Notes under the pieces: model-generated | What the model saw: the letters and a program-made list of their open reading frames with translations, nothing else | What the model was told of the DNA's origin: nothing | Databases searched by the model: none | Shown here: in pieces, positions 44,405-53,792 of the stretch | Position numbering within the stretch: position 1 is the first letter of the stretch | Layout of the letters: each line of letters starts with the position of its first letter | From: Colocasia esculenta | Taxonomy: Eukaryota; Streptophyta; Magnoliopsida; Alismatales; Araceae | Direction of reading: 5' to 3' | NCBI GenBank assembly: GCA_014218235.1 | Contig: CM024755.1 | Span: forward strand, 166,649,941 to 166,713,940 | Length of the DNA stretch: 64,000 nucleotides | Translations under genes and position numbers: made by a program

Positions 44405-47400
44405 TGTCTTTATTTCAGGCTAACCTTCGAGCATCCAAATGGTATTTGGATAGTGGGTGCTCAAGGCACATGACAGGAAACCTGAAGCTTTTCTCCCATC
44501 TTCAAGATGAAGAAGGAACAGTCACTTATGGAGATAATGGAAAAGGAACTGTAGTAGGCAGTGGATCAGTTAACAGCAAAGGAAAAACAGTCATAGAAGA
44601 TGTACTGTTAGTCAAAGGTTTAAAGCACAACCTCATAAGTATTAGTCAGCTGTGTGATAGAGGACATCAAATCAAATTTCAAGAGTCAAAATGCAGCATA
44701 CTAAAGGATGGAGCAGTCATCTTTGAAGCAAATAGAGAGAAGAATCTGTACGTGCTCTACCTTGAAGAACTCAAAGAGCAAAATGTGTGTCTGGCAGCCA
44801 GCAAAGACAAATCAACCGATCTGTGGCACAGAAGGTTAGGCCACTGCAGCTTGGATGGCATGAGCAAGCTCAGAAAGAGAAACCTTGTGGAAGGACTACC
44901 GAAAATCAATGGTAAATTAGAAAGTGTTTGCAGACCTTGTGCTAAGGGAAAGCACACTAAGAGTTCCTTCAAGTCAAAGACGGTGGTGACCACCTCAAAA
45001 CCCTTAGAGCTCCTACATATGGATCTATTTGGGCCAATGAGAACTACCAGTCTTGGAGGAAAGAATTTCGGATTTGTTATAGTAGATGACTACTCAAGAT
45101 TCACATGGGTATCTTTCTTAGAACATAAAAATGACACTTTTGATAATTTTGTTAGTTTCAGCAGAAAAATCCAGAAAGATCAGAAGTTCAGCATAGTATC
45201 CATTCGATCTGATCATGGTGGTGAGTTCCAAAATGAAAAGTTTGCTAGATTCTGTGATGATCAAGGAATTCAGCACAATTTCTCAGCACCAAGGACACCG
45301 CAGCAAAATGGTATAGCCGAACGGAAGAACCGAACTCTCTTGGATATGGCAAGAACTATGCTTTGTGAATATGAGTTACCAAGATATTTCTGGGCAGAAG
45401 CAGTCAACACAGCCAGCTACATTGTCAACAGAGTCATGATCAGGCCAATCCTGAAGAAGACTGCATATGAGCTGTTTAAAGGGAAGAAACCAAAGATCAG
45501 CCATTTCAGAACTTTTGGATGTCCTTGCTTTATTCACAACAACGGAAAAAGGGATATTGGTAAGTTGGATGCCAAATCAGATGAAGGCATCTTCATGGGG
45601 TACACCTCTAAACCCAAAGGCTATAGAGTATTTAATAAACGTACTTTATTGATTGAACAGTCTGTACACATTATTTTTGATGAAACTAATCCCTCCTTGA
45701 GAAAGGAAGTAGAGAGTGATATCGATGACGCAGATGAACTGTCCAATAAACTGAAAGACACATCACTTGAAGATAAGGATGATCCGCCTCTGGAAGAAAT
45801 GCAACAAGAAGAAATTTCTCATGAAACTCTTCCAAAGGAATGGAGATACAAGAAAGATCACCCACCTGAAAACATTATTGGTGATCCATCGGTAGGGGTA
45901 AGAACAAGAGGTAACTTGATTCCTTGTGATTACCTCGCTTTTGTTTCTCAATTAGAGCCTAAGACAGTCAATGAAGCCCTAACTGACGAATCCTGGATAA
46001 TAGCAATGCAAGATGAATTAAATCAATTCAAGAGAAACCAAGTATGGTCACTTGTTCCTAGACCATCAGACCATCCTGTGATCGGCACTAAATGGGTGTT
46101 CAGAAACAAATTGGATGAATCTGGTGTAATTCTAAGAAACAAGGCCAGACTGGTGGCTCAAGGCTATTGTCAAGAGGAAGGCATAGATTTTGATGAAACC
46201 TATGCACCAGTGGCTAGACTTGAGGCCATTAGAATGCTACTAGCTTATGCTTCTGCATTAGATTTAAAGTTATTTCAAATGGATGTTAAATCTGCATTTC
46301 TAAATGGTTTTATAAAAGAAGAAGTTTATGTGGAACAACCGCCGGGTTTTGATGATACAGACTTTCCGAATCATGTTTTTAAGTTGCATAAGGCTCTATA
46401 TGGTTTAAAACAAGCACCTAGAGCCTGGTATGAAAGACTTAGTTCTTTTCTCACAAAACATGGTTTCAATAGAGGTCAAGTAGATAGCACTCTTTTTATA
46501 AAAACAAAAGCCAAAAATATACTGTTGGTTCAAATTTATGTGGATGACATCATCTTTGGATCTACTGATGAATCCTTGTGCAAGTATTTTGAAAAGCTAA
46601 TGCAGGGGGAATTTGAGATGAGTATGATGGGAGAGCTCAACTACTTCCTTGGACTTCAAATCAAACAAGGAAAGGAAGGAATTCACATCTGTCAAGCAAA
46701 GTACACCAGAGAACTGCTAAAGAAATTTGGATTTGAAAACACCAAGCCACTGTCAACACCAATGAGTACATCAACTAGGTTGGACAATGACAAGGATGGT
46801 AAGAAAGTAGATCAAAAGATCTACAGAGGTATGATAGGTTCATTACTTTATCTAACCGCAAGTAGACCTGATATATTATTTAGTGTATGCATGTGTGCTA
46901 GATATCAAGCCGACCCTAGAGAATCACATTTAATTTCTGTCAAAAGGATTTTCAGATACTTAGCCAGGACTCATGATCTAGGACTATGGTATCCAAACTC
47001 CTGTGATGTAAAATTAGTAGGGTATTCTGATGCTGATTATGCTGGATGCAAGGTAGATAGAAAAAGCACCAGTGGTTGCTGTCAATTTCTTGCAGGGTGT
47101 TTAATCTCATGGTCCTCAAGGAAACAAAATTCAGTAGCACTATCTACAGCTGAAGCCGAGTACGTAGCTGCTGGAAGTTGCTGTACACAACTCTTATGGA
47201 TAAAGCAACAACTTGAGGATTTTGGACTCAAAGTCAAGAAAATTCCTCTGCTATGTGACAACACCAGCGCTATCAACCTCACCAAAAATCCAATTCAGCA
47301 CTCCAGGACCAAACATATTGAGGTCAGATACCATTTTATTCGTGATCATGTAGCAAATGGCAATATTGAAATATCGTTTATTGATACAAATAATCAGCTA

Positions 47401-47478
47401 GCAGATATTTTCACAAAGGCCTTACCTGAAGAGAGATTTACATCTCTTAGAAGGGAGTTAGGCATGTGTATTTTGTGA
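44404..47478 (+). CDS. pol: Sirevirus Pol, copy 1: protease, integrase, RT, RNase H
   Basis: From the ATG at 44404: protease DSG at D16; GAG-pre-integrase finger (LWHRRLGHCSLDGM...CRPCAKGKH); integrase triad D207 (HMDLFGP), D270 (SDHGGEF) and E306 (IAERKNR), a 35-residue D-E gap; RT with the YVDDIIFGS box at D714/D715; RNase H with GYSDADYAGCKVDRKS and ALSTAEAEYVAAG; C-terminus TKALPEERFTSLRRELGMC. All catalytic residues I can check are present. Pol lies in the -1 frame relative to gag and overlaps it by one base. A TTTATTTCAG tract at the junction ends on a pol codon boundary, so re-initiation, frameshift or splicing are all possible ways of expression. Confidence 0.95.
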   Translation: MSLFQANLRASKWYLDSGCSRHMTGNLKLFSHLQDEEGTVTYGDNGKGTVVGSGSVNSKGKTVIEDVLLVKGLKHNLISISQLCDRGHQIKFQESKCSILKDGAVIFEANREKNLYVLYLEELKEQNVCLAASKDKSTDLWHRRLGHCSLDGMSKLRKRNLVEGLPKINGKLESVCRPCAKGKHTKSSFKSKTVVTTSKPLELLHMDLFGPMRTTSLGGKNFGFVIVDDYSRFTWVSFLEHKNDTFDNFVSFSRKIQKDQKFSIVSIRSDHGGEFQNEKFARFCDDQGIQHNFSAPRTPQQNGIAERKNRTLLDMARTMLCEYELPRYFWAEAVNTASYIVNRVMIRPILKKTAYELFKGKKPKISHFRTFGCPCFIHNNGKRDIGKLDAKSDEGIFMGYTSKPKGYRVFNKRTLLIEQSVHIIFDETNPSLRKEVESDIDDADELSNKLKDTSLEDKDDPPLEEMQQEEISHETLPKEWRYKKDHPPENIIGDPSVGVRTRGNLIPCDYLAFVSQLEPKTVNEALTDESWIIAMQDELNQFKRNQVWSLVPRPSDHPVIGTKWVFRNKLDESGVILRNKARLVAQGYCQEEGIDFDETYAPVARLEAIRMLLAYASALDLKLFQMDVKSAFLNGFIKEEVYVEQPPGFDDTDFPNHVFKLHKALYGLKQAPRAWYERLSSFLTKHGFNRGQVDSTLFIKTKAKNILLVQIYVDDIIFGSTDESLCKYFEKLMQGEFEMSMMGELNYFLGLQIKQGKEGIHICQAKYTRELLKKFGFENTKPLSTPMSTSTRLDNDKDGKKVDQKIYRGMIGSLLYLTASRPDILFSVCMCARYQADPRESHLISVKRIFRYLARTHDLGLWYPNSCDVKLVGYSDADYAGCKVDRKSTSGCCQFLAGCLISWSSRKQNSVALSTAEAEYVAAGSCCTQLLWIKQQLEDFGLKVKKIPLLCDNTSAINLTKNPIQHSRTKHIEVRYHFIRDHVANGNIEISFIDTNNQLADIFTKALPEERFTSLRRELGMCIL

Positions 47479-47868
47479 AAAGATCTTCATTTAAAGCTGG
47501 TATAAAAATTCTCAGAATTTAAGAAGGTTCTCTCTCTCTCTCTTTCTGTGTCAAAATCAATTCAAAAGTCTCAGTTTAAGCGTTCCGTCCGATAAGTCAT
47601 AGTCCTTCAAGGCGGTCAACCTCGCTTGTCGTTTTCTGACGCCTCACCTTTTGGAGCATTTATATTCTTTAAATCGATGCGTTAACGATTCCTCTTCCTC
47701 ATTCACTTTTTCCCCTCTTTCGTCCCGACGCATGAGCCGATGCCCTAGCGACTCTTGCCTCTACCCTCTGCAAATTTGAAGCTTCCATCTCCTTCCCGCG
47801 AAATCGTTTGAGGGTTTCCTCTCATCACCCTTCTCGTCACCCCTTCAAACCTTCTCCCACCTGAATCC
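47479..47868 (+). promoter_or_regulatory. Leader-like spacer before ORF3, copy 1
   Basis: 390 bases between pol and ORF3. A CT run (TTCTCTCTCTCTCTCTTTCT, ~47527) is followed by pyrimidine-rich sequence resembling a plant 5' leader, a 15-codon upstream ORF at 47732-47779, and ATG in good context (CCATGG). ORF3 may have its own promoter or a spliced leader; this is inference. Confidence 0.4.
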
Positions 47869-50800
47869 ATGGCCGCACCAGCTATTGCCGGAAGTGTGGG
47901 TGGCTACAGCGCCGAATACCTCTCCCCAGCGCAGGAGGAGCGTTTCACCTTTGTGAAGACAAAGCTCTGTGGTCACAAGGAAGTAGATGTTTCAGATCTG
48001 CAGAAAAATGGAATGAGCAGCCTCATTGAGAAGATCGACCAGATGAAGTGGAAAGGGCTTACCACTTGCTCAGAGGTAAGTTATCCGGACCTGGTAAAGG
48101 CGTTCTTTGTATGCTTAAGAACAGAAGAAGATGGGGCCCTCGTTTCTTCAGTCAAGGGCACCGTAATCAGAATCGACCAGGAATTGCTTAGGATGCTATT
48201 TGGAGTAAGCATATCGGGCTTCAGTGGAATTCATTCTGTAGATACCCAAGAAAAGGGTTTGGGGATTGTTGGGCCAGGGTTCAAGATGAGGGATGGCAAG
48301 CTAGATATCAATCAGTTAAGTGCCTTCAACCGCCTCCTTCACTTTATCGTTTGTCAGATTTTGGTTCCCCGAAGTGCAACCTTCTCCGCTTGCACTAAGG
48401 CTGACTCCGATCTGATGTACTGGGCCATTAAAAATGAGGAAATCAATATGGCCGCAGTGATGATGGAGAGAATGAAATTTGCCAGGGAGCAGATTTGGGA
48501 CACTAAAAGCAAGTTGAATGTGTCCCTTCCCTATGCCCATTTACTCACCAGAATCTTCAGACACTTCGGTGTAGATGTCTCAGGGGCAGTTGTGGAGAAG
48601 ATGGGCCAAGCTATCAGGTCCAGAAACTTAAAGAAGAGCGGTTTTTCAGTAGTCAATGGGGTCTGGTTCAAGGCTTCAGTTGCAGAAGGTGAAGGTCTCA
48701 TTGGTGAGCCTTCAGTTACTCAAACCCAGTCAGAGGCAGATTCTGTGATGCCCGAATTGCCACTGGAATCAGGTTCTGTTCCAGTCTTTGTAGAAACAGA
48801 GCAGGAAGGGCCATCTATGGCCAGAAATCAGTCAGAGGCAGCAACAGCAGTGAGGGCAGAGGAAGACAGGCCAGCTACAGCAGATCCAGTTGTGCCTCCT
48901 GTTGAAAGGAGAATTGAGGACATTCTTCCTGAAGACATCCTGCCTGTTATGGAGCAGTCTGTGGCATCAGGCCACATCTTTGAAGACGGTCCAGTAGAAG
49001 AAGAGCAGCAAAATCCTAAGGATAATTCAATGGAAATGGATGCTCCCTGTCAGGGGGAGACTGGTGCAGTTGCAGAAGATGCTCCACTTGAGGGGGAGCA
49101 ATCCCAAGAGACACCAGATGTTGCACCTCCAGCCACCAGCGATCAGGAGGAAGACCAGAGAGAGTCTGAAAATTTGGATGCCAGAGAAGGGGAGACAGCT
49201 AGTTCATCAAGCTCTGATGAGGACAATAATCCACCTCCTCCAGCTACAAAGGGCAAAGAGAAAGATATAGCTCCTGAAGTACCCCTTTTAGCTGATGCAC
49301 CATTTGAAAGACAGGTCAAGCAAAAGATTATCATCAATTTAAAACCTGTGATTGAGAGGTTGGATGCTCAGGGTGAGCTGCTTTGCTCACTTCAGACTGA
49401 TGTGAACTCCATCTTTCTAAGCCAAGCTTCAGCCCGCAAGGAATTGGTTCAGATTCGCTCTGCCATGACATGGTTTCATCAGGAAATGGGGACCATGAAG
49501 AATATGCTATCTGACATCCTTCAGGCAGTTGGAGCTCAAGCTCCTGCTCCTCCAGCAGCTCAGGAGCCTCACTCAAGTGTACCTGAGCCCTCCGGGCAGT
49601 CAGCAGCAGCAGCAGAAGCCCCAGCTGAAGAGTCAGGGCCAGCTGAAGAGTCAGGGCCATCAGGGCCAGCTGAAGATTCAAGGCCATCAGGGCCAGTTGT
49701 GATGGAATCAGGGCCACCAGGGCCGGCAGTGTTGGATCCTTTGCCTCCCTTGCCTGAAGAAGTGGTTTCAGATCCTCCACCCCTTGCTCCCACTTCTACC
49801 AACACTCCCATTCCTCCTTCTCCACCCTCTAACTCCACAGCTCCACCTGCTCCACCTCCCTTCAAAAAGCCCAGATCCAGGCCCATTTCCTCTCCCACAC
49901 CTTTTCCTCCTCATCCCATCACATCCTCTCCTGTTTCTTCTACTTCTCATCTTTCCTCTGCTCAAGAATTTGAGGCCCCTCCAGCATCCTCAGCTGGAGC
50001 CTCATCCTCTTCTGGTACATCTTCACTTCCAGAAGTAGGATCTCTCAATTCTGATGCATTTCTGAACCCCCCTGCACCTCCCTCCTTTATCACTATTATT
50101 CCTACAGATGTCCAAGTCGACTCACCCTTTCTTGATAAAATCAAGGATGAGTTTGAAGAGGTCATTCTTAAATCTGTGCTAAAGGTAGGTGACCACCTTT
50201 CCAAGACAGACTCTTCCAGTACTGTCTCCAAGAAACGAAAGCTTTCTTCCTCCACATCTCCTCTTTACCCTCCCTTGTGGTTTTCTCTTACAGTCACCCA
50301 CAAGCATACCTCTCTGTACAAAGAATACCTTCAAAAGGTTGTCTTTGCCACTCTTCACAATCTTCCTTTTCTTAACCTCTCTGACCATTTAGATGTTATT
50401 CTTCCCTATACTCCTCTGTCTAAAGCCGACAAATCCAAAATCTTCTCCTCAGCCCACTCCAAAACTGAGGAGCAATGGGCTAAATCTCATAAAGATCTGT
50501 ACAGTCGCTTCCTTCAGGCTAAGGCAGCAAGGTTTCCACCCAGGGATCACTCCTTGACCCTTTCTGAGTGGTTCCAGTTTCACCACCAGAACACCTGGGC
50601 TCCTGCCATTCAGAAGCTCATCAAGCTGGTCAGGCATTTCCAAACATTCAACAACTACAGGTATCTCAACAATTTACCTGAAGTTCAGCTCAGCCAGTTC
50701 AAGAGAGCCATCAAGGTCCTAACCCACTCTGAGCAGTCTGAGGAAATCAGAGTAGATTTTGCCACTCTTAATTTACCTGAAGAGATTTTCCTGCCTCAGA

Positions 50801-51486
50801 TTCATTTCCTGATTATGGAATCTTCGGTTGGTTCCATCATTTTTGAGCGTTTTGCAAGGGTTATGGGCAGAATCAAGATTCAGAAAGGCCTTCAGGTTGG
50901 TTTTCCTAGATTTCTTTTCCGGGAATACCATAGAGGGTTTGTCAACTCTGCTGTCCTTGCCCCTCTCCTCTCAGAATGTGAAAGGCTGAATGCCTCCGAT
51001 TGGTCCAAGCTTTACTCTCTGTCTGCTCAGCAGCTAGCACATCTGAATGCTGCTCAAGCCAGGGAAGGAAAAGCTCCTATCTCTCCTGCAACCTTCTTGG
51101 ATATGAATTCAATCCAGCTGGTCTTTGATCCCTACCACGTTTGGGCTGAAAGATACAAAGTGTTTTTAGCTCTTCGCCAGGAACTCAAGGACAAACAGAT
51201 TTTCTACCCTGTCACCATGGATCAGTTTCTTGCCTGTGCAAGTTTTGGTAAAACAATCATCACCTGCTCCTCCATGGATCCAGACGAGTATGACCTGTTT
51301 CTTACCAAGCAGCGCAGCCTCTATCTATCCAAGATGGCTCCAATCATGGGACCATCCTTCTCCATTGAGAGCGGTGCCTTTAGGCAATTCTTCAAGCGTC
51401 AGGAAGAGCAAGCCTGGGAAGCTATTTCTCATTATGCCTCCCTTCTCTCTCCTGCTTATTATTTGCCTGTACCTCCTCAATCTTAA
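47869..51486 (+). CDS. Third Sirevirus ORF, copy 1 (1,205 aa, unknown function)
   Basis: Four regions can be seen. Residues ~1-270 resemble the plant 'putative plant transposon protein' domain (YPDLVKAFFVCL; VPRSATFSACTKADSDLMYW; LPYAHLLTRIFRHFGVDVSG). Residues ~270-480 are acidic and repetitive. A predicted coiled coil (~480-560; KQKIIINLKPVIERLDAQGE) precedes a Pro/Ser-rich stretch with SGPAEE repeats (~560-770). KKRKL at 788-792 looks like a nuclear localisation signal. Residues ~800-1205 are a helical domain I do not recognise. No signal peptide or membrane segment is evident, although the gene sits where some Sireviruses carry an env-like ORF. It is intact in both copies. Confidence 0.85.
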   Translation: MAAPAIAGSVGGYSAEYLSPAQEERFTFVKTKLCGHKEVDVSDLQKNGMSSLIEKIDQMKWKGLTTCSEVSYPDLVKAFFVCLRTEEDGALVSSVKGTVIRIDQELLRMLFGVSISGFSGIHSVDTQEKGLGIVGPGFKMRDGKLDINQLSAFNRLLHFIVCQILVPRSATFSACTKADSDLMYWAIKNEEINMAAVMMERMKFAREQIWDTKSKLNVSLPYAHLLTRIFRHFGVDVSGAVVEKMGQAIRSRNLKKSGFSVVNGVWFKASVAEGEGLIGEPSVTQTQSEADSVMPELPLESGSVPVFVETEQEGPSMARNQSEAATAVRAEEDRPATADPVVPPVERRIEDILPEDILPVMEQSVASGHIFEDGPVEEEQQNPKDNSMEMDAPCQGETGAVAEDAPLEGEQSQETPDVAPPATSDQEEDQRESENLDAREGETASSSSSDEDNNPPPPATKGKEKDIAPEVPLLADAPFERQVKQKIIINLKPVIERLDAQGELLCSLQTDVNSIFLSQASARKELVQIRSAMTWFHQEMGTMKNMLSDILQAVGAQAPAPPAAQEPHSSVPEPSGQSAAAAEAPAEESGPAEESGPSGPAEDSRPSGPVVMESGPPGPAVLDPLPPLPEEVVSDPPPLAPTSTNTPIPPSPPSNSTAPPAPPPFKKPRSRPISSPTPFPPHPITSSPVSSTSHLSSAQEFEAPPASSAGASSSSGTSSLPEVGSLNSDAFLNPPAPPSFITIIPTDVQVDSPFLDKIKDEFEEVILKSVLKVGDHLSKTDSSSTVSKKRKLSSSTSPLYPPLWFSLTVTHKHTSLYKEYLQKVVFATLHNLPFLNLSDHLDVILPYTPLSKADKSKIFSSAHSKTEEQWAKSHKDLYSRFLQAKAARFPPRDHSLTLSEWFQFHHQNTWAPAIQKLIKLVRHFQTFNNYRYLNNLPEVQLSQFKRAIKVLTHSEQSEEIRVDFATLNLPEEIFLPQIHFLIMESSVGSIIFERFARVMGRIKIQKGLQVGFPRFLFREYHRGFVNSAVLAPLLSECERLNASDWSKLYSLSAQQLAHLNAAQAREGKAPISPATFLDMNSIQLVFDPYHVWAERYKVFLALRQELKDKQIFYPVTMDQFLACASFGKTIITCSSMDPDEYDLFLTKQRSLYLSKMAPIMGPSFSIESGAFRQFFKRQEEQAWEAISHYASLLSPAYYLPVPPQS

Positions 51487-51560
51487 ATGAATGGATTGTG
51501 CTCCTTCTCCTCATTGTCTCTTATTCTTTGTCTCTTTCCTTTTGCTTTTTGCTTAATGAC

Positions 51561-51695
51561 AAAAAGGGGGAGAATGATTACCTACTTGTGTCTGACACAT
51601 TCCTGAATCATGACTCAAGTACTTTAATTCCTGTTTAATACTCAGTACTACTTAAATATTGATCATAGTTTTGTCATCACCAAAAAGGGGGAGAT
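51561..51695 (+). promoter_or_regulatory. Duplicated polypurine tracts before LTR 2
   Basis: AAAAAGGGGGAGAA at ~51561 and AAAAAGGGGGAGA at 51682-51694, the latter adjoining LTR 2. Both are preceded by TTTTG...CAAAA inverted repeats. Only the second is placed to prime plus-strand synthesis. Confidence 0.85.
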
Positions 51696-51888
51696 TGATG
51701 AACAGTCCATCCCCATGTACTTTTAAATTAATTACTTGCCTATTTTGGTGATAAACAAAACACTGTCAAAAGTTTCTCTAACCTTGTTTATCTAGCCATA
51801 AGCACAGGAATTACCCAAAGAAAGTCAAGCATTTGTGGTAAGTCTTACATACATCTTTTTCAGAAGAGCCATAATAATTCCTTCATTA

Positions 51889-52242
51889 ATCGTAACGACT
51901 TCTTCAGAAGTTATAACGACTTGCTCATTATAACGACTCTGTAAGTTATCGTAACGACTTCTTCAGAAGTTATAACGACTTGCTCATTATAACGACTCTG
52001 TAAGTTATCGTAACGACTTCTTCAGAAGTTATAACGACTTGCTCATTATAACGACTCTGTAAGTTATCGTAACGACTTCTTCAGAAGTTATAACGACTTG
52101 CTCATTATAACGACTCTGTAAGTTATCGTAACGACTTCTTCAGAAGTTATAACGACTTGCTCATTATAACGACTCTGTAAGTTATCGTAACGACTTCTTC
52201 AGAAGTTATAACGACTTGCTCGTCATAACGACTCTGTAAGTT
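51889..52242 (+). repeat. 59-bp tandem array, 6 copies (LTR 2)
   Basis: Same units as in LTR 1, ending in the CTCGTC variant. Confidence 0.95.
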
Positions 52243-53225
52243 GTCGTAACGATTTCTTTAGAAAGTTACAACGACTTGCCATGTTTCATAACGATTTCTT
52301 TTGAGAGCTACAACGACTTGCCATGTTTCATAACGATTTCTTTTATCATCTGTTATAGAACGACTTGGTTGTGGTAACGATTTCATAAGTTATCATAACG
52401 ACTTCTTATCAGTCTACAGCAACTTGATCATAACGATTCTATCAGATTTTCACAACGACTGCATAAGTCATGTTTCCATTAATTAAATGTTTTTCCTTGA
52501 TTTAATCTACGTTGAATAGTCAAAGTCGCATCTCGTCTGATTGACTGCCATGCATTTAATAAAGACTGAACGTATCTCTGCATGGACACAGAACATATCT
52601 TCCATTCTCGTGTATTCTCTGCATGCATCTTTTAGAACGATAAAGTATTACTACTATATTTGTGTCTATCTGCTTTGACGTTGATTGACATCTGGAGATA
52701 GTATAGCTGTCTACCATTAAAGCTCAACCTTGCAGAACCTTAAGGATGTACTATCCTACAACAACGGACACAGAAGGAACTACAAGCAAACTCAGAAGAT
52801 CTTATCTCTTTGCGTGCTCCAAAGAACAAAAGACTGTTGACAGGAAGCTTCCACAAAACCTTCAGTCTAACGTACACCAAAGCTGTGAGACAACGGTCAT
52901 CTCCTTGTCCTCATTCAAATCGGAGATACAAATACAAGATGAAGCTCGGAAGACAAACGATCGAGAAAATTCAATTCATATTGAAGAGCGGCTAGAACTC
53001 TGCAGCTTTCAAGTCTTCGAATTTTTCTCTAGAGCCAGAAATTCAGTCTTTTCGATCTTGGCTCTTAGCTCCCTGTGCTGTGAGAAGAAAAATTAAGGAA
53101 GAGCTAGTTTAGTTCTGAGAGAGTGCACTTTGTGTAGATCTTCGTCTCTCAGTGCTTGTAGCTTCAGATTGAGTTTTGTAAAAGCTTGATCTAGGGGCTA
53201 GTCTTTTTCTCTCAAGAATTTTCCT

Positions 53226-53461
53226 GTGTTATTCCCTTCGTGTGTGAAGGAAGACCTGGTGGTTTCCAGGGTGGTGTTATTCCCTTCGTGTGTGAAGGAA
53301 GACCTGGTGGTTTCCAGGGTGGTGTTTTCCCTTCGTGTGTGAAGGAAGACCTGGTGGTTTCCAGGGTGGTGTTTTTCCCTTCGTGCCTTGAAGGAAGACC
53401 TGGTGTTACCAGGGTGTTGTGTTCCCTTCAGGGGTGAAGGAAGACCAGCTAAGCTGGGTGG
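53226..53461 (+). repeat. 48-bp hairpin minisatellite in LTR 2 leader
   Basis: Four units plus the diverged fifth, as in LTR 1. In one unit the loop GTGCGT is replaced by GTGCCTT while the CCTTC/GAAGG stem stays. Confidence 0.9.
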
Positions 53462-53730
53462 TTGTTTTTGTCCATAGGGGGACTGTACCCCAGTTAGTGA
53501 AATCCTGAGGGTTGCTCAGGGACTGGACGTAGGACTCCTAAGGAGAGGAGATCCGAACCAGGATAAATCTGTGTGTTGTGTGATTGTCTTCTTTGTGTGA
53601 TTGTTGTTTTTACTAACCATTACTAATCCCTTTCAAGAACTCTTTATGTTTGTTTGAGTTCAGGTTTTTATCAGATAAACTTTTAAAGACCCATTCACCC
53701 CCCCCCTGGGTTAGCCAACCGGGCAACAAG

Positions 53731-53742
53731 TGGTATCAGAGC
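53731..53742 (+). promoter_or_regulatory. Primer-binding site, copy 2 (tRNA-iMet)
   Basis: TGGTATCAGAGC two bases after LTR 2. Confidence 0.95.
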
Positions 53743-53792
53743 GAGTCTCTTCGACAAAGAACAAGATCCAACGATCTGAAGAGTAAAGATCC

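Larger units (their letters stand above)
51696..53728 (+). repeat. Young Sirevirus LTR 2 (2,033 bp, shared by both copies)
   Basis: Almost identical to LTR 1. It serves as 3' LTR of copy 1 and 5' LTR of copy 2. A GTGTTTTCCC unit in its 48-bp array lacks two bases present in LTR 1. Confidence 0.95.

Noticed and set aside
47869..51486. Calling the third ORF an envelope gene
   Set aside because: Position alone suggests it. I see no signal peptide or membrane segment, and there is a nuclear-type KKRKL motif.
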